DNA from: DASXTS01 sp036505275 | GTDB taxonomy: Bacteria; Actinomycetota; Actinomycetes; Mycobacteriales; Pseudonocardiaceae | Length of the DNA: 21,836 bases | Reading direction: 5' to 3' | NCBI GenBank assembly: GCA_036505275.1 | Contig: DASXTS010000145.1 | Span: 1-21,836 of the forward strand | Shown: positions 7,048 to 13,964 of the stretch, piece after piece | Layout of the letters: every line of letters begins with the position of its first letter | How positions within the stretch are numbered: position 1 is the stretch's first letter | The notes under the pieces: model-generated | Told to the model about the DNA's origin: nothing | Databases searched by the model: none | What the model saw: the letters and a program-made list of their open reading frames with translations, nothing else | Translations under genes and position numbers: made by a program

Positions 7048-7746
7048 CTACCAGGTGCGGTCCTGTTGGGCCAGCGCGACGGCCTCCAGCTGCGAGCCGA
7101 CGTCGAGCTTGCAGAGGATGGACCGAATCTGGGTGCGCACGGTGGTCAGCGAAACCACGAACTCGTCGGCGATGGCGGCCGCCCGATGCCCCTGCACCAG
7201 CCGGTCGAGGACGGCCCGTTCGCGGGCGCTGAGCCGGGCGAGCCGCGCGCTGCGGCGGGCGGCGGCCGCCCCGAACTGGCGGTCGAGAGCCAGCCATGCC
7301 TCACGCGTCTCTCGGGAGAGTACAGACCGACCGGCGGCGATGTCGACGACGGTGCGCACCAGGGCTGGCAGGGGCTGCGACTTGGAGACCTCCCCGATGG
7401 CGCCGGCGGCGATCGCGGCGGCGATCTGGGCACGGCTATGGCCACCGCTGACCACGAGCACCGACCAGCCCCGGGCCCGTAGCGGGCGGACCGCGTCCAC
7501 ACCGCTGATCGTCGCCCCGTTTCGGCCGGAGCCCAGATGCAGGTCCAGCAGCACTAGACCAGGCGTGTGGCGGTCCGCCTCGGCGAGGATGGCCTGGAGG
7601 GTCGACGCCTCGCAGGGATGGGCGGCGAAGCCCTCCTCGTGCAACACGATGACCAGCGCGGTGCGCACCAGTTCGTGGTCATCCACCACCAGCACCGACC
7701 AGGGTCGGCGGTCGCCCACGCGGGCGGGTGTGAGCGTGCCGGTCAT
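7048..7746 (-). CDS. NarL/LuxR-family response regulator
   Basis: 232 residues. The receiver domain (about 16-135) has the acidic pair Asp22-Asp23 (VLVVDDHELVR), phospho-acceptor Asp68 (LVLLDLHLG), the switch Ser100 (VLVVSGG) and Lys122 (EVSKS). A LuxR-type HTH (about 170-228: LSARERAVLDRLVQGHRAAA, then IADEFVVSLTTVRTQIRSIL) would bind DNA after phosphorylation. The start ATG overlaps the stop of the upstream kinase gene (ATGA at 7743-7746), so the pair is translationally coupled and almost certainly a cognate two-component system. Targets cannot be read from sequence. Confidence 0.93.
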   Translation of the reverse strand: MTGTLTPARVGDRRPWSVLVVDDHELVRTALVIVLHEEGFAAHPCEASTLQAILAEADRHTPGLVLLDLHLGSGRNGATISGVDAVRPLRARGWSVLVVSGGHSRAQIAAAIAAGAIGEVSKSQPLPALVRTVVDIAAGRSVLSRETREAWLALDRQFGAAAARRSARLARLSARERAVLDRLVQGHRAAAIADEFVVSLTTVRTQIRSILCKLDVGSQLEAVALAQQDRTW

Positions 7747-9323
7747 GTCCGCCTCACGGGGTCCGTGTCGACGTCAGGGAGGTTCCAGCCTGGAAGGTCG
7801 ACCGCCGGCATCGCCGAAGGGTCCCGCTGCCGCGGCAGGTCGACGTCCCCGTCGGGGTCCGGGTCGGGCAGCACCCGCGGCAGCTCCACGACGACCGTGC
7901 AGCCGGGGTGCGCCGGATCCAGCGGCAACACTCGCAGCGACCCGCCCTCGCCGGCCAGCAGTTGCTGGCTGACGTGCAGCCCGAGGCCGCTGCCGCCGCT
8001 GACCGGATGCCGCGCGCCGCGCTCGAGCACCAACCGCTCCTGGCCTGGGGCGATCCCCGGGCCTGAGTCGGACACTTCGATGATCACCTTCAGGCCACAG
8101 GCGCCGGCGCTGACCGAAACCGGCGAGCCGGGCGCATGGCGCGCGCAGTTCTCCAGCAGGTTTGTCACGACCTGGGTCAGCACGGCGGGCGATCCGGTGG
8201 CGCGCAACCCGGGTGCGGCCGACAGGTGGATCACTGCGCCGGCCGAGTTGCGCAGCGCGATCACGTCGCTGAGCACCAGGCCGACGTCGTAGCCCTCCAC
8301 CGGCGCGGTGAACTCCGGGCGGTCGACGATGGCGGCCAGCCGCGCCAGCTCCCGCAGCACCGCGGATCGCAGCCGCTCATGCTCTGGCCCCGGGTCTGGG
8401 GAGCCGAGCAGCTCCGTGATGCCAGCCAGGCCGGCCAGACCGTTGCGCAGCTCGTGGTCGCGCTCGGCCGCCTTCTCGGTGGCCCGGCGCATGTGCGCGG
8501 TGGCGATCCGCAGCTCCTCGTCGTGGGCAAACCGCTCGTCGCGCAGTGCCCGCACGCCGCAGGCCACCAGATGCGCCATGCCGACCAGCACAACGACCAG
8601 GCCCAGCAGCCGTACCCCGTCGAAGAGCAGGTCGGCGGCCAGCACGTCGACGCCCGCCGTAACCCGGTACAGGTGCGCCCCGGCGATGGCCAGCAGTCCC
8701 AGTCCGACCTGCCACAGTGGGGCGCCGCTGCGCCGGCGACCGGCCAGCACCAGCCCGGCTGCGACCAGGCACCAGCCGATCATCAAGGCCACCGTCACCA
8801 CCGGCGGCGAGGTGATCAGGTTCAGCAGGTCCTTGAAGATCACCGCGCTCTCGCCGGCCGCCGCGATCGCCAGCGCGGTCACCGCCGCGATGGCCCAGGC
8901 GCCGCCCGGGCCGAGTCGCCGTGGCGGTGAGGTGGCCACGACCAGCAGCACCACCACGGCGAGCAGGGCAACCAGCCGCACGGACCGAATCACACTGTCG
9001 TTGTCGCCGGACGTGGGCAAGAGGAAGGTGGACGGCACCACGAACAGCGTGTAGAGCACCAACGCGGTGGCGATCCAAGTCGGCCGCGCGTCACCGGTGA
9101 GGCGGGCCGCTATGTCGCCTAGGATCGCGGCTGCCGCGCCAACGGCCGCCGCGACCAGAGTGAGCACGAGGTGCACCCGTTCGATGGAGGCCGAGCCGCG
9201 AATTTCGGGGGCGATCGCCATCGCCACGATCACGCAAGCGACAGCCACCAGCCCCACCAGGTCCCGCGTGGATCTGGTGGGGCTGGGGCGGCTTGTGACC
9301 CCCCCTGTCAACCCTGTACCCAT
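7743..9323 (-). CDS. Multi-pass membrane sensor histidine kinase
   Basis: 526 residues from ATG at 9323, with GGAGG just upstream (short 4-base spacing). The longer frame to 9533 adds a basic, non-conserved stretch, so I reject it. Residues about 21-255 hold roughly eight hydrophobic segments and no large external domain, so the signal is probably sensed in or at the membrane. The dimerisation/phospho-acceptor box is ERDHELRNGLAGLAGI with His290. The ATPase domain has an N box (LTQVVTNLLENCARHAPG), G1 (VSDSGPGIAPG) and G2 (SGGSGLGLHVSQQLL). A Pro/Asp-rich tail of about 45 residues follows. The HELRN phospho-acceptor and HATPase layout resemble classical HisKA kinases rather than HisKA_3, although the partner is NarL-like. 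The gene is the first of a two-gene operon with the response regulator. Confidence 0.9.
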   Translation of the reverse strand: MGTGLTGGVTSRPSPTRSTRDLVGLVAVACVIVAMAIAPEIRGSASIERVHLVLTLVAAAVGAAAAILGDIAARLTGDARPTWIATALVLYTLFVVPSTFLLPTSGDNDSVIRSVRLVALLAVVVLLVVATSPPRRLGPGGAWAIAAVTALAIAAAGESAVIFKDLLNLITSPPVVTVALMIGWCLVAAGLVLAGRRRSGAPLWQVGLGLLAIAGAHLYRVTAGVDVLAADLLFDGVRLLGLVVVLVGMAHLVACGVRALRDERFAHDEELRIATAHMRRATEKAAERDHELRNGLAGLAGITELLGSPDPGPEHERLRSAVLRELARLAAIVDRPEFTAPVEGYDVGLVLSDVIALRNSAGAVIHLSAAPGLRATGSPAVLTQVVTNLLENCARHAPGSPVSVSAGACGLKVIIEVSDSGPGIAPGQERLVLERGARHPVSGGSGLGLHVSQQLLAGEGGSLRVLPLDPAHPGCTVVVELPRVLPDPDPDGDVDLPRQRDPSAMPAVDLPGWNLPDVDTDPVRRT

Positions 9324-9640
9324 CGGACCTCCGACTGCCCGACGGTGCGTTACCCCGGCAAGTGGACGCGATCCACCTCCCACGGATATAACCGTATGTC
9401 TCACCCTGCGCGTTACCTTCGCCCGAAAAGTTTCCCCCGTAAGGGCTAAGACCCGGCCCTTCGTGTGCGCTGAGTAACCCCTCCTTGACCCAAATGAATC
9501 AAACGCCTGCTGCGCTCGGGTACGAACTCCCAACCGTAGCTGGTCGGGCGCAGCGTCATCCTCGGCACCCCGAACGTGGTGTCGCTGCGGACCTCGCTTT
9601 CAGCCGCCCGCATGCGCCTGCGGGTCGCGCTGCAGGCTTG
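9324..9640. other. Gap between kinase start and metallophosphoesterase end: kinase promoter region plus gene relic
   Basis: Bases 9324-9445 should carry the kinase promoter; an AT-rich GGTTATATCC (minus strand, near 9382-9391) is the only -10-like patch, without a clear -35. Bases 9446-9613 hold a metallophosphoesterase relic (separate entry). CCCGCATGCGCCTGCGGG (9607-9624) can form a 6-bp hairpin 17 bases beyond the metallophosphoesterase stop but lacks a U-tract. Confidence 0.45.
9446..9613 (-). pseudogene. Relic of a second metallophosphoesterase C-terminus
   Basis: A 55-residue open frame on the minus strand contains FGVPRMTLRPTSYGWEFVPE. The neighbouring metallophosphoesterase has FGVLKLTLEPTSFSWQYVAD at residues 440-459: ten of twenty identical and most others conservative. 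Over the 59 aligned DNA bases (9519-9577 against 9690-9748) about 40 match by eye, with no gaps. No metal-binding motifs precede it. I read it as the 3' tail of a lost paralogous copy rather than a functional gene; the remaining residues after VPE look random. Confidence 0.6.
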
Positions 9641-11062
9641 CTAGTGGCAGCTCGTGCTACCCGAGTCGGTGAAGGGCGTGGGGGGGTCGGCCACGTACTG
9701 CCAGCTGAAGCTGGTCGGCTCCAGGGTCAGCTTCAGTACGCCGAAGAGGTTCTTCGCGCGCACAAGGCTGTTGGGCAGCGGCGTGGCGAACCCGGTGAAG
9801 AAGGCGCCCCCGGTGCCGACGATGATTTCGGTGATCCCGTTGGCGTTGTCCAGCCCGCCAGAGGGGTTCTGCGGCGCGAACCGCTCGTAGCTGTGCGCGT
9901 GCCCTGTCAGCAGCAGGTCGGCGCCGTCGGCGTAGAGGAGGTCGACCAGCGGGGCGATGTCGGCACTGCCGAAGCTGTTGGAGCTCCACCTCGGCCGGTG
10001 CACGAGCGCGGCCGTGCACATCGCGCTGTTCGCGGCGAGGTCGGCGGTCAGCCACTGGTGCTGCGGCGAACCGACGGCGCAGCCGGTGCCGCCGGAGATC
10101 CGGGCGCACTCGGTGTTGAACACGACGACGTGCCAGGAGCCGACGTCGAAGCTGTACCAGCCGTTGCAGCTGCTGACGCAGCCGGGCTGCAGCGGGGTGG
10201 CGGCGTCACCGAAGTAGTTGAAGTACCCGTTGGCGCCGCTCTGGCCGTACTCGTGGTTGCCGACCACCGGTCTGGTGATCGACTTGAGGCGGCCCCAGGT
10301 GGGGTCGTAGCTGGCGTTGAACTGTTCCAGCCTGCCGCTGTTGTACTGCTCGTCGCCGAGCGCGAACACCGCGGTGGGCGCGATACCCAGCGCCAGGTTC
10401 GAGGTGTGCAGCATGCGGCACCGGGTCGCTGTGCCCTGTCCGCCGTTGTATCCCTCGTCGTCGGTAGGGCAGGCGATGTCTCCGGCCGCGACGATCACCG
10501 GGCTGCCGGGGGGTGGTGGTGGCGGCGGTGGCTCCAGCACGAGCTGCGGTTTGTTCGTGGCTTCCCGGCTGTCGAATGTCCGGGAGGCGGTGCTGGGCGT
10601 GGTGAGCGCGAACGAGTAGAGGCCGTTGCTGGTGACGTGCGCCGTGACGTCGATCGATACCCAGGTACCGGCGACCAGCGAGCCGGACGAGCCGAGCTGG
10701 GCGCCGACCGGTGGGGCGTTGGTGTAGACGATGCCGGTTTCGGACCATGTGTCGTCGGCGACGCCGAACAGGTCCACCCTCGTGCTGCTGCCGGTCGCGG
10801 TCAGGTACAGCCGCAAGGTTGCCTTCCCCGGTGGGCTCGACAGCCCCTGCACGTCGAATCGCAGGTAGGCGGTGGTCACCGGGTCGCCGTCGACCCGCAG
10901 CCCGGTCGCGGTGCCGAAGTTCGTCGCCGGTTGGTCGGCACGCACATGGCTGTCGGCTACCGGTGTGATCGTCGTGGCCTGTGCCGCCTGCGCGGGGACC
11001 ACCAGCAACGACAGCCCGAGCAGCGAAGCGGCGAGCAGGGGAAGTGGCCTGATGACTCTCAT
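9641..11062 (-). CDS. Secreted DNRLRE-domain metallophosphoesterase
   Basis: 473 residues with a Sec signal peptide (1-27, ending VPAQAAQA). Residues about 30-176 resemble a DNRLRE (CBM96-like) beta-sandwich: ADSHVRADQPATNFG at the start and TTPSTASRTFDSREATNKPQ at the end. Such domains often bind carbohydrate. A run of eight prolines (178-185) links it to a calcineurin-like metallophosphoesterase domain (188-460) with motifs AAGDIA (Asp195), LGDEQY (Asp237), GNHEYG (Asn269, His270), HRPRW (His355) and GHAHSYER (His388, His390). The usual GDNxY is GDEQY here. It should act outside the membrane as a phosphatase or phosphodiesterase, perhaps held on a glycan. The start overlaps the stop of the lipoprotein gene (ATGA, 11059-11062), so the two are coupled. 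Substrate is unknown. Confidence 0.92.
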   Translation of the reverse strand: MRVIRPLPLLAASLLGLSLLVVPAQAAQATTITPVADSHVRADQPATNFGTATGLRVDGDPVTTAYLRFDVQGLSSPPGKATLRLYLTATGSSTRVDLFGVADDTWSETGIVYTNAPPVGAQLGSSGSLVAGTWVSIDVTAHVTSNGLYSFALTTPSTASRTFDSREATNKPQLVLEPPPPPPPPGSPVIVAAGDIACPTDDEGYNGGQGTATRCRMLHTSNLALGIAPTAVFALGDEQYNSGRLEQFNASYDPTWGRLKSITRPVVGNHEYGQSGANGYFNYFGDAATPLQPGCVSSCNGWYSFDVGSWHVVVFNTECARISGGTGCAVGSPQHQWLTADLAANSAMCTAALVHRPRWSSNSFGSADIAPLVDLLYADGADLLLTGHAHSYERFAPQNPSGGLDNANGITEIIVGTGGAFFTGFATPLPNSLVRAKNLFGVLKLTLEPTSFSWQYVADPPTPFTDSGSTSCH

Positions 11063-11538
11063 TCCTCCCCCATCAGTACCTCGTCGAGGTGGTGCTGCGC
11101 GGCGGCGCGCTGCGCCGTTCCCTCCTCGATGTGCCGGCGCATCGTCTCGAAGTCACCCGCGAGGCACGCCCGGCCGGCGTTCACGAACTCGGCGATGCCG
11201 GCGTTGGCGAACTCGTCCACCTTGCTGTCCGGCGCTCGCTCGCTCGCTTGCAGCCGGGTGGACACGTTGGCCAGCCGGGCGCAGATGGCTCTGGCGTCGC
11301 CGGATGTCGCGGTCAGGTCCCGTGCCGCCTGCAGCGCGTTGTTGAGCTCGATCTGCGCCGCCTCCCGGTTCTTGAACCACTGTTGAACTCTCGGGTCCTC
11401 GCCCGGAGGTACCGGCTTGGCCAAGGCTGCCGGTTGGGCCGCCGCTGGCGCCGCCCCCTCCGATGCGGCCGGGCCCATGCAGGCACCGCACAAGACGGCC
11501 AGCCCGGCGAGCATGATCGCCGTTGGACCTCGTCTCAT
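11059..11538 (-). CDS. Small probable lipoprotein, unknown function
   Basis: 159 residues from ATG at 11538, with GGGAGG about 10 bases upstream. The N-terminus is a signal peptide (MRRGPTAIMLAGLAVLCGAC). Cys20 is a candidate lipid-attachment residue, but the lipobox (C-G-A-C) has Cys rather than Leu at -3, so lipidation is likely, not certain. An Ala/Pro-rich linker (22-46) and a mostly helical, charged domain (48-159) with two further cysteines (86 and 125) follow. I recognise no family. Overlap of its stop with the metallophosphoesterase start implies co-production; it may act as a partner or anchor for that enzyme. Confidence 0.82.
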   Translation of the reverse strand: MRRGPTAIMLAGLAVLCGACMGPAASEGAAPAAAQPAALAKPVPPGEDPRVQQWFKNREAAQIELNNALQAARDLTATSGDARAICARLANVSTRLQASERAPDSKVDEFANAGIAEFVNAGRACLAGDFETMRRHIEEGTAQRAAAQHHLDEVLMGEE

Positions 11539-11771
11539 CCCCCGAACACCTCCCTGTGCCTCTGGGAGCTGCGGCCGTACGGGCGCTGCCTGCCTTGGGG
11601 TTTCGCAGCCTCAGGTTCCCATCGGGCATCACGACCCGCTTCAACCGTCCGCCAGCGCGTGGCGACCTGCTGGCATGCCAAACCGCCTGACTCCCCAGGC
11701 TGCACGCTACAACGATGGGTCACGCGGCTAATCGCAAAAATTGATGCTCTTTGGCACGAGCTGCGAGCCGA
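11539..11771 (-). promoter_or_regulatory. 233-base gap inside the minus-strand block, possible promoter for the lipoprotein/metallophosphoesterase pair
   Basis: The largest break within the co-oriented block. Just after the GH99-like gene the minus strand reads GCTCGTGCCAAAGAGCATCAATTTTTGC, a weak 4-bp hairpin with a T-run that could partly end the upstream transcript. A second hairpin, GCCAGC (11651-11656) with GCTGGC (11669-11674), lies nearer the lipoprotein start. No clear -35/-10 pair and no recognised riboswitch. Confidence 0.3.
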
Positions 11772-13964
11772 TCAGAGCGGTGACAGCTCCTTCGGGTCGC
11801 CGTCACCCGCACGGCTGGCGAGCTTCCTCCTTCGGCGGGCCGCCCATACCGGCAGCAATAGCGCGAGGGCGACGATGACTGCGATTGCCAGCCAGGACGG
11901 CAGGCCCTGCCCGCGGGTCCCCGCCTCGCTGGAGTCCATCGGCAGCGATGCTTCCAGGCCGGCACCGGTGCCGGTGATCTCGGCGAGCGTCCGCAGCGCC
12001 GTCGTTCCGTACAGCTCGCTGGGCTCGATGTGGCTGTTCTCGCTGAACTCGTTCCAGCTGATGATGGCTATCGCGTCCGGTCCGGACCCTTTGGCCATTT
12101 CGATCGCCCGGCGCAGCGTCTCACCGTTCTCGCGGTCGACAACCCGGCGCCCACCGAGATCCGTCGCGTCGAACCCGGCCGCGGCCGGCGCCAGCCACAT
12201 GCCGCCGTCGGCGTGGACGGCCTCACCCATCCGCTCGAGTTTCTCCCGGTAGGACGGTTCGTCGATGTCCCCACTGGACCAGTAGTACGCGTCGCCCTCG
12301 AACAGCGCGGCGGTGCGCTGGTAGTCGTCGAGGTTCTTGGCGGAGGCGAGCACCATCAGCCGGTCCCGTACCGGGCCGACGATCTGGGTCAGCTGCTCGA
12401 CGGTGTACCGCTCGGTGCCGGTGATGATCACGATCGGCTTGCCGAACAGGTCGAACACCGGATCGGTGGCGTACCTGTCGGCGAAGTACCGCAGGTCCTC
12501 GGCCACCTTGGCCGCGGAAAGCGGCTCGCGGGCGAAGTCAAGCCCCTGGTAGACGATCCCCAGCTTGAAGTCCTGCCGCCGAGCCTGATCGACCAACTGC
12601 TCCAGCCGCGGGTCCAGAAACTCCGTGTGCTTCCAGGACACCAGGAATCCCGACAAGCCCGCGGCCGCGGCCATCTCGATGTGCCGGCGCATCACGTCGG
12701 AGTCCGCGCTGGAGTACCGGCCCAGCAGCGGATAATCCTGCTTGGCCCGCAGCCAGGAGGTCGGATTGTACCAGATGTAGTAATAAGCGAGCAGCGGCTC
12801 CTGCGCGTCGGTCATCGGCAGCTGCGCCCGGGCCGCCAGACGCGATACTTGCTCAGGTCTGGGGCCGCCGATGGCGGCTGGAGTGAACACGGAACCGGCG
12901 ATCAGCATTACTACGAGGACCCGCAGCCACCTTGGCCGCCGTTCACTTTCCATCAGCCGTTTGCCGGCGGCGCGGACATGGTGGCGACGACCAATGAATA
13001 CCAGACCAAATGCCACCAGGGCCAATGCCGAACCGACAATCCACATGTCCCTTGGGGTGATCACCTCGAGCACGATCTCCTGATCCTTGGAGATCGCGAC
13101 CTCACGCAGGGACGACAGCCCGGAGGCGTACACCCGCATCTGGTAGTTGCCGCGTGGCAGATTGGTCAGGTTGGCGTACCCGTCGACGAACGGAACTTGA
13201 TCAACAGTGCCGTCCGGCCGATACACCTCGACGCCCGAGCCGGCCGTGCCGCCGAAGAGCAGATCCTCTCCGGTCACCCGCACCTGGAAGAACAGCAACT
13301 TGATCGTCCAGTCGCGCTGCTGCGCCGGTGAGAACTTCTGCTGGCCGCGGTTGACCACCTCGGCCCCGTCGACGACAACCCGATCGACGGTCCAGTACAC
13401 GTCCTTGGCGATCAGCCCGAGTTGCGTCTGATGAGTGCGGCTCGCCGTCAGCCAGATCGGCCGCGTCAGTTGCGCCCCGTCAGTCGGCACGGTCTCGCCG
13501 GTGTTGCTGCGCAGCACCAGCCGGGATATCCGCTCCGGTGCCATTTTCGTCGAGTTGGGGCCGACGAAGTTGTACGTGATGAGCCGTTGGGTGCGCAGGC
13601 CGACGGTGAGCACCCCGCCCGGGGGATGCTCGGGAGAGCCCAACATGCGATCGAATTCGACCTTGAGGTTGTCGTTGACCTGGGTTGGCAGCACCTCGAG
13701 CCGGGCGCTCAGTCCCGCGAACGTCTGCACCGGCAGCCTGGCCATCCCGGTGTCGTCGCTCACCACGGTGTTTCCGTCGGCGCGGAACTGCGCACCGGCG
13801 ATGGTCGGGACGGTCTTGATGACCAGCGTGCCCGGCTTGTTGGGTGCGGCGGCCTCCGCTGATGCGGCAGCCGAGGCCGTCAGCGTCAGGCCGATCAGCG
13901 TGAGCCCGAGCGTGACGAGCACCCGCCCGGCCGCGCGCACACTCGTGATCAGGGGGCTAATCAT
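11772..13964 (-). CDS. Membrane-anchored protein with outward GH99-like glycosidase domain
   Basis: 730 residues from ATG at 13964. This ATG overlaps the upstream stop (ATGATTAG), with GGAG 9 bases before; the longer frame to 14195 lies inside the upstream gene. Order: signal segment (12-33); beta-rich ectodomain (42-305) with PEGA/carboxypeptidase-regulatory-like pieces (PGTLVIKTVP; LTNLPRGNYQMRVYASG); TM (307-325); basic loop RRHHVRAAGKR...; TM (347-366); glycosidase-like domain (388-665); TM (690-709); RRRRK tail. The charge pattern puts both soluble domains outside. LLAYYYIWYN, GLSGFLVSWKHTE and IISWNEFSENSHIEPS match the GH99 (endo-alpha-mannosidase) plan; Glu639 and Glu642 have the NExxE spacing of that family's catalytic pair. 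It probably cleaves or modifies an envelope glycan; linkage is unknown. GH71-like assignment is less likely. Confidence 0.85.
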   Translation of the reverse strand: MISPLITSVRAAGRVLVTLGLTLIGLTLTASAAASAEAAAPNKPGTLVIKTVPTIAGAQFRADGNTVVSDDTGMARLPVQTFAGLSARLEVLPTQVNDNLKVEFDRMLGSPEHPPGGVLTVGLRTQRLITYNFVGPNSTKMAPERISRLVLRSNTGETVPTDGAQLTRPIWLTASRTHQTQLGLIAKDVYWTVDRVVVDGAEVVNRGQQKFSPAQQRDWTIKLLFFQVRVTGEDLLFGGTAGSGVEVYRPDGTVDQVPFVDGYANLTNLPRGNYQMRVYASGLSSLREVAISKDQEIVLEVITPRDMWIVGSALALVAFGLVFIGRRHHVRAAGKRLMESERRPRWLRVLVVMLIAGSVFTPAAIGGPRPEQVSRLAARAQLPMTDAQEPLLAYYYIWYNPTSWLRAKQDYPLLGRYSSADSDVMRRHIEMAAAAGLSGFLVSWKHTEFLDPRLEQLVDQARRQDFKLGIVYQGLDFAREPLSAAKVAEDLRYFADRYATDPVFDLFGKPIVIITGTERYTVEQLTQIVGPVRDRLMVLASAKNLDDYQRTAALFEGDAYYWSSGDIDEPSYREKLERMGEAVHADGGMWLAPAAAGFDATDLGGRRVVDRENGETLRRAIEMAKGSGPDAIAIISWNEFSENSHIEPSELYGTTALRTLAEITGTGAGLEASLPMDSSEAGTRGQGLPSWLAIAVIVALALLLPVWAARRRRKLASRAGDGDPKELSPL

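Noticed and set aside
9485..11386. 633-codon plus-strand frame opposite the metallophosphoesterase and lipoprotein
   Set aside because: No recognisable motifs; a GC-skew shadow of well-supported minus-strand genes.
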